Shown: piece after piece, positions 14,461-20,651 of the stretch
Position numbering within the stretch: position 1 is the first letter of the stretch
How the letters are laid out: each line of letters opens with the position of its first letter
NCBI GenBank assembly: GCA_041627475.1
Contig: JBFKQZ010000024.1
Span: 1-20,651 of the forward strand
From: JBFGFG01 sp041627475
GTDB taxonomy: Bacteria > Actinomycetota > Nitriliruptoria > Nitriliruptorales > Nitriliruptoraceae
Length of the DNA stretch: 20,651 nucleotides
Direction of reading: 5' to 3'
The notes under the pieces: generated by a model
Databases searched by the model: none
What the model was told of the DNA's origin: nothing
What the model saw: the letters and a program-made list of their open reading frames with translations, nothing else
Made by a program: the position numbers and the translations under genes

Positions 14461-16179
14461 ATGCGACGCCACGACGACCAGGAGGGTGCGGTCAGCATCC
14501 TCGCCGCCCTCGGGACCGTGCTCGTGCTGCTCACGGCGGTCCTCGCCATCGACCTCGGTTCGAACGTGCTGACGCACCGCGACCTGCAGGGCGCGGTCGA
14601 CCTCGCGGCACTCGATGCCGTCCTCGCGCTGCCGGTCGCCACCGACCCGGCTGCGCTGGCCGACCAGTACGCCCATGACAGCCTCGCCCGCAACGACGGC
14701 TGGTCCGACCGTGACGGCCGCACCGTCACCGTGACGGTCGGGAAGTTCGACCCGACGACCCGGGTGTTCACACCGACGGCCGTGCAGCCGGACGCCGTGC
14801 TGGTCGAGGCGTGGACCGACGCCTCGCGGCTGACCGGCGTCCTGCCGGGCGCCGACCGCGTGAGCAAGCGCGCCATCGCGGCGCTCGACGCCCGCGCCGC
14901 CATCTCGATCGGCACGTCGGTCGCCTCGATCGACAGCGACCGCTCGAGCGCGCTCAACCGCGTGCTGTCGCGGCTGCTCGGTCGGACCCTCGACGTCTCG
15001 CTGGACGCCGTGGGCCACCGCGGCCTCGCCGACGGCACGGTCCAGCTGGGCCGGTTGGCGGCCGACCTCGGCCTGGCCTCGCCGGCCGAGCTGACGGACA
15101 CGACCGTCGGGGTCGGCCAGCTGTTCCAGGCCGCGGCCACCGGACTGTCCGCCTCCGGCGACCCGCTCGACGTCGCCGCCGCGACCCCGATGGCGACGCT
15201 CGCCGCGGAGGTCGGGGCCGGGCTCCAGGTCCGCCTGGGTGACGTGCTGGACCTGTCGGCGGGCATGCCCGGGTCCCTTGCCGACGTCGAGGTCCAGGCG
15301 CTCGACCTCGTCATGGTCACCGCCCAGGTCGTCAACGGCGCCAACACGATCGACCTCGGGATGCCGGTCACGGTGCCCGGCGTGGGCAGCGGTTCGCTGC
15401 AGCTGGCCGTGCTCGAACCGGCCCAGCTCGCCGCCGGTCCGGCCGGCGTCGACCCCGTGACCGGGGCGTGGCGGACCGTGGCAACGACCGCCCAGGTGCG
15501 GCTCGGCATCGACCTGACCCTCGACCCCGTCACCGCGGGCGACATCACCACGAGTGCGCTGCACGTCCCGGTCACGGTCGAGGCAGCCCGGGGCGAGGCG
15601 CCGCTGGCGACCATCACCTGCGCGACCTCGGCACCCGAGCCGTGGGTCACGTCGCCGGTCGCCACGTCGGCCGTGACGACCACGGTGGGGGAGCTCCCGC
15701 CGGACCTCGTCGCGGTCAGCACCCCTGTCCCGGCCGTCACCGCGGACGTGGCCACGGTCCAGCTGACCAGCCCGCTGCTCGGCAGCCTCGACCTCGGCAC
15801 GCTGACCGCGCTGGCGCAGCACGACGTCGGCAGCGCGACCGAGACGCTGACGTTCACCGGCCCCTACGCCGAGGCGCAGCGGACCCCCGGCTCGTCGACC
15901 CTCGGGGCCACACCCCGGGTGCCCGGGTCTGGTGACGACGGCCGCGTCGGTCTCGCCGCCGCGTTCGACACCGCCGACCTCGGCGTCACGGCGCTGGCGG
16001 CTGGCGTCGACCTGCAGACCGACGTCCTGGACCCCGTCCTGGACGCCACCACGCCGGTCCTCGACGAGGTCGACAGGCGCGTCGTCGGTCCCGTGCTCGA
16101 GTCCCTCGGGGTCTCGCTCGGCCGGGCCGACGTGACCGTGAGCAGCGTCGACTGCAGCGGCCGCCGCCTGGTCGAGTGA
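14461..16179 (+). CDS. TadE/G-like pilus-associated membrane protein
   Basis: The product has 572 residues. Its first 50 or so match the TadE/G N-terminus: a short charged leader ending in DQEG, a membrane helix (about 12-32) with AVLAIDLGSNVL, then LQGAVDLAALDAVLAL, the typical Ala-rich helix. The long exported remainder, rich in Val, Thr, Asp and Ala, is not recognised. It includes repeated TPV/TTPVL and VTV stretches and single Cys residues near 384 and 567. Unlike TadE there is no Glu at +5 after the putative Gly9 cut. In related loci such proteins are thought to be envelope components or adhesin-like tips; that function is inferred. AAGGAG lies 6 bases before the ATG. It is the last gene before a strong hairpin. 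Confidence 0.8.
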   Translation: MRRHDDQEGAVSILAALGTVLVLLTAVLAIDLGSNVLTHRDLQGAVDLAALDAVLALPVATDPAALADQYAHDSLARNDGWSDRDGRTVTVTVGKFDPTTRVFTPTAVQPDAVLVEAWTDASRLTGVLPGADRVSKRAIAALDARAAISIGTSVASIDSDRSSALNRVLSRLLGRTLDVSLDAVGHRGLADGTVQLGRLAADLGLASPAELTDTTVGVGQLFQAAATGLSASGDPLDVAAATPMATLAAEVGAGLQVRLGDVLDLSAGMPGSLADVEVQALDLVMVTAQVVNGANTIDLGMPVTVPGVGSGSLQLAVLEPAQLAAGPAGVDPVTGAWRTVATTAQVRLGIDLTLDPVTAGDITTSALHVPVTVEAARGEAPLATITCATSAPEPWVTSPVATSAVTTTVGELPPDLVAVSTPVPAVTADVATVQLTSPLLGSLDLGTLTALAQHDVGSATETLTFTGPYAEAQRTPGSSTLGATPRVPGSGDDGRVGLAAAFDTADLGVTALAAGVDLQTDVLDPVLDATTPVLDEVDRRVVGPVLESLGVSLGRADVTVSSVDCSGRRLVE

Positions 16180-16189
16180 CCGCGGCGAC

Positions 16190-16221
16190 GCGCGTGGCGG
16201 GCGTCCGTGCCCGCCACGCGC
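16190..16221 (+). terminator. Terminator hairpin ending the tad locus
   Basis: The arms GCGCGTGGCGGGC and GCCCGCCACGCGC pair perfectly over 13 bases around a 6-base loop, 10 bases beyond the stop of the TadE/G-like gene. No T-run follows. It marks the end of the pilus transcript. Confidence 0.8.
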
Positions 16222-16262
16222 TCGCAGCGAGCACGGGCTGGGGAGGCGGCGGCCCGCGCCGG

Positions 16263-16296
16263 TAGCGTCGACGGTCCTCCCGCCAGAAGAGTCGAC
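16263..16296 (+). promoter_or_regulatory. Candidate promoter/operator before the exoribonuclease gene
   Basis: GGTAGCGTC contains TAGCGT (16263-16268), the same -10-like hexamer seen before the B12 leader. It overlaps the first of two GTCGAC palindromes (16267-16272 and 16291-16296), which lie 24 bases apart; the second is one base before the start codon. These could be bound by the TetR regulator at the end of this operon. GTCGAC is common in GC-rich DNA, so the support is modest. Confidence 0.3.
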
Positions 16297-16297
16297 G

Positions 16298-18400
16298 TTG
16301 TCCGTCCGTGCCCGTTTCCGCCCGCACCCGAAGGGTTTCGGCTTCGCCACCCCGGTCGGTGCCGACCACCGCACCGCGACCACCTGGACCCACCGAGGTG
16401 AGGACCGCGAGCAGACCTTCGACAGCGTCTTCGTCCCGCCGGACCAGGCCAAGGGCAAGCTCGCCGACGACCTCGTCGACCTCGAGGTCGAGGTGGACGA
16501 GAAGGGCGCGAGCGCGACCGGGGTGACCCTCGTCGAGCGGCCCATCACCATGCTCGTGGGCACTGTCGTGCAGGGGCCCGGCGCCCTGGTGATCGAGCCC
16601 GACCCCGCGATGGGCAGCGGCTGGATCCCCGTCGAGTCGCAGGTCGAGCAGCAGCTGCGGCTCGCCGTCGACCGGCAGGTCGTCGTCCTGCTCGGCCAGG
16701 CCGAGGACGGCAGCGCCGTCGCCCGTGCGCTGGTGGCCGGACCGCACGTGACCGGCTCGCCCGATGCCGTCCGTGCCGCCGCGGTCGTGGTCGCGCTCAA
16801 CCGGGCCGCCCCCTCGCTGATCCCCGGTGGCCCCGCTGCCGCCGGTCTCGACCCCGTCACGGCCGTCGGCACCGCGACCCGCATCATCGGCCTGCTCGCA
16901 GGCGGCGGTCGCGGCGGCGCGGCCGGCCTCGACTCCGTCGGTCCGGTGCCCGGGCTCGACCTGCCCGGCGTCGACCGCACCGACGAGATGACGATCACGA
17001 TCGACGACGCCGCGACCCGCGACGTCGACGACGCCCTCTCGGCGCACTGGGACCACGACCCGGACAGCGACGTCGAGGTGGCGATCCACATCGCCGACGC
17101 CGGCCGCGCCGTCGGCATCGGTTCGCCGGCCGACACCTACGCCCGGGTCATGGCCGCGACGTCCTACCTCGAGGTCGGTGCCAACGCGCCGATGCTCGAC
17201 CCGGCACTGGCCGAGGAGGCGCTGTCGCTGCTGCCCGCCCAGGAGCGCGGCGCGCTGTCGGTCCGTGCCCGCGTCAGCCCGACCGGCGAGCTGCTCGACG
17301 CCGAGGTCGAGCTGGCCGTCATCCAGTCCGACGCCAAGCTCAGCTACGCGGCGGTCGAGGAGTGGCTCGACGGCGACGCCGGTCCGGTCCTGCGCGAGAT
17401 CACGCTGCCCGGCGACGGCCCGGCGGTCGAGGACACGCTCATCGCGCTCCAGGAGGCCGCCGACCGTCTCGGCGTCGCCCGCGACCGGCGCTCGACGATC
17501 GAGGAGCTGTTCACCCAGGCCGAGGTCGAGCCGGCGATCGTCGACGGCAAGATCCGCACGCGGCCGGCCGAGCCGCACGCCGCCGCCTACCGCCTCGTCG
17601 AGCGGCTGATGGTCGCTGCGAACGAGGCCGTCGCCGCCTGGCTCGTCCAGCACGACGTGCCGGCCCTCTACCGCGTCCACCGCGGGCTCGACCGCGCAGC
17701 CGTCCCCCGCCTGCGTGCGGCCGTCGACCTCGCCGACGTCGACGTCCCGGCGCTGCGTGCGCTGGACGACGAGGTCGACCTCGACGCGGCCCTGACCCAG
17801 CTGATGGAGGCCATCGGCGCCGTCGGTGAGGGCACCACGCGCGAGCTGCTCACGACCGTCGTCGCGGGCAGCATCGCCCGGGCGAGCTACGAGCCCGACC
17901 CCGCTGCGCACCGCGGCCTCGCGTCGAGCGCCTACGTGCACTTCACCTCGCCGATCCGTCGGTACGCCGACCTGGTCGTGCATCGCCAGATCCGCGCGAC
18001 GTTGGCCGGCGAGACGCCGCCGCACGCCGCGGACGAGCTCGGCCCGCTGGCCGTCTGGCTCGACGAGCGCGCCGGCGCCGCGTCCTACGCGGCGATCCGC
18101 GAGCGCAACGAGCTGTGGGCGATCCTGCTCGACCGTGGGTTCGTGAACGGGACCGAGCCGGCCGTCATCACCGGGCTGACCGCGAACGGCGCGAAGGTGC
18201 GGCTGCAGCGGCTCGGCGTCACCGGCTTCCTGCGTGCAGAGCACCTGCTCGGCGCCGAGAAGGGCGAGCGCGCCTCGCTGGAGGTCGACGAGCACGGGCT
18301 GACCACGACCTCCGGTCCGTGGCGCGTCGGTGGCACCATCGACGTCCGTGTCCGCGGCCGCGACTTCACCGGCCGCATCGACCTGCGACCCGCGAGCTGA
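16298..18400 (+). CDS. RNase II/RNase R-family 3'-5' exoribonuclease
   Basis: The product is a 700-residue RNB-domain protein that would degrade RNA processively from the 3' end in the cytoplasm. The N-terminus HPKGFGFATPV and MLVGTVVQGPGALVI look like cold-shock-type RNA-binding domains. The catalytic domain has the four metal-binding Asp in correct spacing, D236, D242, D244 and D245 (IDDAATRDVDDALSA). The aromatic positions in TSYLEV and LSYAAVEEWL, RLVERLMVAANEAVA, and FTSPIRRYADLVVHRQI with its catalytic Arg are also present. An S1-like domain fills the last 85 residues or so. All key residues are kept. The start is TTG at 16298: no ATG or GTG is available in frame nearby, and only a weak AGAAG lies upstream. 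A TetR gene follows 2 bases after the stop, so the two are co-transcribed. Confidence 0.92.
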   Translation: MSVRARFRPHPKGFGFATPVGADHRTATTWTHRGEDREQTFDSVFVPPDQAKGKLADDLVDLEVEVDEKGASATGVTLVERPITMLVGTVVQGPGALVIEPDPAMGSGWIPVESQVEQQLRLAVDRQVVVLLGQAEDGSAVARALVAGPHVTGSPDAVRAAAVVVALNRAAPSLIPGGPAAAGLDPVTAVGTATRIIGLLAGGGRGGAAGLDSVGPVPGLDLPGVDRTDEMTITIDDAATRDVDDALSAHWDHDPDSDVEVAIHIADAGRAVGIGSPADTYARVMAATSYLEVGANAPMLDPALAEEALSLLPAQERGALSVRARVSPTGELLDAEVELAVIQSDAKLSYAAVEEWLDGDAGPVLREITLPGDGPAVEDTLIALQEAADRLGVARDRRSTIEELFTQAEVEPAIVDGKIRTRPAEPHAAAYRLVERLMVAANEAVAAWLVQHDVPALYRVHRGLDRAAVPRLRAAVDLADVDVPALRALDDEVDLDAALTQLMEAIGAVGEGTTRELLTTVVAGSIARASYEPDPAAHRGLASSAYVHFTSPIRRYADLVVHRQIRATLAGETPPHAADELGPLAVWLDERAGAASYAAIRERNELWAILLDRGFVNGTEPAVITGLTANGAKVRLQRLGVTGFLRAEHLLGAEKGERASLEVDEHGLTTTSGPWRVGGTIDVRVRGRDFTGRIDLRPAS

Positions 18401-18402
18401 CC

Positions 18403-19020
18403 ATGGGCGACGACGGCGCCGAGGGGCTGACCCCGCTGGTCCGTCGTCGTCGCGACAGCGTGCTCGACGCGGTGCAGCCGCTGCTCGCCGCCGAGGGTGT
18501 CGACGTGACGATGGACCAGCTGGCGGACGCCGCCGGCATCGGGCGGCGCACCCTGTTCCGGTACTTCCCGTCCAAGGAGGCACTGGTCGCGGCGGCCGTC
18601 CGCCGCAGCTACGACCAGCTGCTCGCGGAGGTGTTCGACGCCCCGCCGGCCGAGGAGGTCGGGCCCGAGGAGCTCGTGCGCACGGTGCTGCGGCGGACCC
18701 ACGAGGTGGCCGAGCGGATGGGGCGGGCGCACTGGCAGGTCGCCGCCGACCCCGAGTCACACGGCGAGCTCGGCGATGCTGTCGCCGCCCGCCAGCAGGC
18801 CCGCGCCCGGTACGTCGCCCGGTTCACCGACCTGCTCTGGGAGCGGGCGGGCATGGCCGGGGCACCACCCCGCTGGCTCGTGGACTCGTTCGGGCTCGTG
18901 GAGTCACTGTTCGCGTTCCAGGCCCTGCAACGCGACCTCGGCCGATCCAGCGACGAGATCGTCGAGACGACGACGACCCTCATGGTGGCGGCACTGCACG
19001 AAGCCGTCCGTTCGGCGTAG
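18403..19020 (+). CDS. TetR-family transcriptional regulator
   Basis: The product is a 205-residue helical repressor-type regulator. The N-terminal helix-turn-helix is at about residues 22-62: LLAAEGVDVTMDQLADAAGIGRRTLFRYFPSKEALVAAAV, a near-consensus TetR motif with recognition helix GRRTLFRYF. The C-terminal ligand-binding and dimer domain has several Trp and Arg residues and is not recognisable by family. Translation starts 2 bases after the exoribonuclease stop, without a good ribosome site of its own, so it is probably coupled. Its ligand and targets are unknown. The neighbours suggest control of its own operon or of the lipoprotein gene downstream. Confidence 0.92.
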   Translation: MGDDGAEGLTPLVRRRRDSVLDAVQPLLAAEGVDVTMDQLADAAGIGRRTLFRYFPSKEALVAAAVRRSYDQLLAEVFDAPPAEEVGPEELVRTVLRRTHEVAERMGRAHWQVAADPESHGELGDAVAARQQARARYVARFTDLLWERAGMAGAPPRWLVDSFGLVESLFAFQALQRDLGRSSDEIVETTTTLMVAALHEAVRSA

Positions 19021-19215
19021 ACGCCGATGACATTCGGTGGTCGATCAGATGCTCTGCGTCGACACGAACTGCCCGAATTCCTGCACGTGTGCGCTCTGCG
19101 TATCCTCCTCCCCGAGCCACTACTACGGTCGTAGGCTCACCGACCAGCCCCGTCGCCGGCAGTTCGATGCTGTCGTGGGAGACGACGGGCGCAGGACCTA
19201 CCTGGGGAGTACCAC
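19021..19215 (+). promoter_or_regulatory. Leader region of the binding-protein gene
   Basis: This 195-base gap is noticeably less GC-rich than the genes. It holds TTCCTG (19078) and TATCCT (19101) with 17 bases between, a weak promoter candidate. It also holds a perfect palindrome CTACG-GT-CGTAG (19123-19134), possibly an operator, and a CCCGTCG/CGACGGG stem (19149-19155 with 19183-19189). GGGAG lies 7 bases before the GTG start. None of these matches a known class of leader. Confidence 0.35.
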
Positions 19216-20568
19216 GTGAAGATCCGATCACGCCGCCTGCGGCTCGCTGCTGCGGCCATCTCGGTCGCGCTGCTCGCGACCGCATGCAACAGCGGCACCG
19301 ACACCGCGGACGAGGACACCACCGAGGACACCGGCGACGACGCCGGCGACGACGGTGAGGACATGGATGACGACGGCGACGACATGGAGGCCGGCGCGCT
19401 CGGCACCGTGACCGTCGCTGCCGGTGACGCCATCCAGATCCGTTCGCTGCAGGCCATCTCGGGCGACGTCGCCTTCCTCGGCCTGCCGAACCAGCGCGCC
19501 ACCGAGCTCGCCATCGAGGACTTCGGCCAGATCGAGGGCTTCGACGTCGAGATCGGCACGCCGCTCGACGACCTCTGTGACTCCGCCGGTGGCCAGGCCG
19601 CCGCGCAGACGATCGCCGCTGACGACCAGGTCGTCGGTGTCATCGGCACCAGCTGCTCCGGCGCCGCCGTCGCAGCCATGCCGATCCTCTCCGACGCGGG
19701 CATGGTCATGATCAGCCCGTCGAACACCTCGCCGGCACTGACCTCGGACCTCGCGGGCACGCAGGGCTCGGACTACCAGCCCGGCTACTACCGCACCGCG
19801 CACAACGACCTCTTCCAGGGTCGCGCGGCCGCTGAGTTCGTGTTCACCGAGAAGGGCATCGACACCGCCGCCGCCATCCACGACGGCGACCCCTACACGC
19901 AGGGCCTCGCGCAGGCGTTCTCGGACGCCTTCGAGGAGCTGGGTGGCACGATCACGGCCTTCACCGCGGTCAACAAGGGTGACACCGACATGACGGGTGT
20001 CCTCACCGAGGTCGCCGCTGGCGAGCCGGGTGCGGTCTTCGTCCCGATCTTCATGCCGGAGGGTGGCTTCTTCGCCCAGCAGATCGGCGACGTCGAGGGC
20101 CTCTCCGACGCCCTGCTGCTGTCGGCCGACGGCACCCTGACCGACAACTTCCTCGAGCTGCCGGAGACGGTCGGCATCTTCCACTCGGGCCCGAACCTCT
20201 CGTACGGCGAGAACGCCAACGGCTCGACCGGCGTCACGGCGAACGACTTCCTCGAGCGCTACGAGGCCGAGTACGGCGAGCAGCCCGCTGCCGCTTTCTG
20301 GGCCCACAGCTACGACGCCACCACGATGCTGCTCGAGGCCATCGCGAACACCGCGACGGTCGACGGTGACAGCCTCGTGATCGACCGCCAGGCCATCCGC
20401 GACTACCTCACCGGTATCACGGACTACGCCGGCATCATCGGCACGATCAGCTGCGACGACTTCGGTGACTGCGGCGCCCAGCGCATCGCGGTCTACGAGC
20501 ACCAGGAGGGTGAGACCACCTCCGGTGAGGTCAACGAGAACATCGTCTTCGAGTTCGCACCGCAGTGA
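19216..20568 (+). CDS. LivK-type substrate-binding lipoprotein (Peripla_BP_6)
   Basis: The product is a 450-residue extracytoplasmic receptor for an ABC importer of branched-chain amino acids or a related small molecule. The signal peptide ends in LLATAC with lipidated Cys24. A very acidic linker follows, with 18 of residues 28-58 Asp or Glu. The binding domain begins near IQIRSLQAISGDVAFLG and contains typical family segments: RATELAIEDFG, DDQVVGVIGTSCSGAAVAAMPILSDAGMVMISPSNTSPALT, YYRTAHND, and AAIHDGDPYTQGLAQAFSDAFEELGG. It is of normal length. The GTG start has GGGAG 7 bases before it. No permease or ATPase gene follows before the hairpin and the window edge, so it is either an orphan receptor or its partners lie beyond. 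Confidence 0.93.
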   Translation: MKIRSRRLRLAAAAISVALLATACNSGTDTADEDTTEDTGDDAGDDGEDMDDDGDDMEAGALGTVTVAAGDAIQIRSLQAISGDVAFLGLPNQRATELAIEDFGQIEGFDVEIGTPLDDLCDSAGGQAAAQTIAADDQVVGVIGTSCSGAAVAAMPILSDAGMVMISPSNTSPALTSDLAGTQGSDYQPGYYRTAHNDLFQGRAAAEFVFTEKGIDTAAAIHDGDPYTQGLAQAFSDAFEELGGTITAFTAVNKGDTDMTGVLTEVAAGEPGAVFVPIFMPEGGFFAQQIGDVEGLSDALLLSADGTLTDNFLELPETVGIFHSGPNLSYGENANGSTGVTANDFLERYEAEYGEQPAAAFWAHSYDATTMLLEAIANTATVDGDSLVIDRQAIRDYLTGITDYAGIIGTISCDDFGDCGAQRIAVYEHQEGETTSGEVNENIVFEFAPQ

Positions 20569-20579
20569 CCCGATCGCAG

Positions 20580-20608
20580 CCGTCGGGTCCGCAGGTCGGA
20601 CCCGACGG
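20580..20608 (+). terminator. Hairpin after the binding-protein gene
   Basis: The arms CCGTCGGGTCCG and CGGACCCGACGG pair perfectly over 12 bases with loop CAGGT, 12 bases after the stop codon. There is no T-run. It could end transcription fully, or partly so that the receptor is made in excess over any transporter genes downstream. The last 43 bases of the window hold nothing I can identify. Confidence 0.75.
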
Positions 20609-20651
20609 GTGCCCCAACATCAAGCGGACGGCCGCTCCCCGTGCTATCAAC

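Noticed and set aside
13485..15857. A 790-codon minus-strand frame, and others at 14401-17136 and 15986-18760
   Set aside because: They are Ser/Thr/Arg-rich or Asp/Gly/Val-rich shadow translations opposite pilin, TadE, TadE/G-like and exoribonuclease genes, without any motif.
1..20651. Mobile elements, CRISPR arrays, tRNA or rRNA genes, phage or defence genes
   Set aside because: No transposase or integrase motifs, no regularly spaced direct repeats, and no RNA gene signatures were seen on either strand. The gene content is ordinary chromosomal.

Overview
The window is very GC-rich with dense, tightly packed genes, frequent GTG starts, ATGA stop/start overlaps and strong third-position GC. 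This suggests a high-GC actinobacterium. Two lipoproteins carry long Asp/Glu-rich linkers, which would fit a salt- or alkali-adapted lineage such as Nitriliruptoria, but that placement is a guess. Most long open frames are shadows of GC-rich genes. I count 16 real protein genes, one of them cut by the left edge.

Left third (1-5832, minus strand). A vitamin B12-type uptake pair (BtuF-like lipoprotein, then BtuC-like permease running off the left edge) sits behind a cobalamin riboswitch. The riboswitch aptamer is closed by a perfect 8-bp P1, and its leader carries a visible Shine-Dalgarno-sequestering switch. Upstream of it, past a strong terminator hairpin, come a secreted M14 zinc carboxypeptidase and a cytochrome P450. 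Two related hairpins lie between those two genes.

Middle (6021-16179, plus strand). This is a Tad/Flp pilus locus: CpaB-like protein, TadZ/CpaE, TadA/CpaF ATPase, TadB, TadC, a histidine kinase/NarL-type response regulator pair, Flp pilin, TadE-like pseudopilin and a TadE/G-like protein. The locus ends at a 13-bp hairpin. No prepilin peptidase (TadV) is present here, so it must be encoded elsewhere. The leaders of the first assembly gene and of the pilin share a spaced sequence element that is not in the other gaps. It is a candidate control site for the two halves of the locus, perhaps read by the response regulator encoded between them.

Right part (16298-20651, plus strand). An RNase II/R-family exoribonuclease is followed 2 bases later by a TetR-family regulator. 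After a 195-base gap comes a LivK-type substrate-binding lipoprotein with a terminator hairpin behind it.

I see no rRNA, tRNA, insertion sequence, CRISPR array or phage gene. The most novel material is regulatory: the B12 leader switch, the shared tad leader element and the hairpin pair. A kinase with a degenerate ATP-binding site is the oddest protein.
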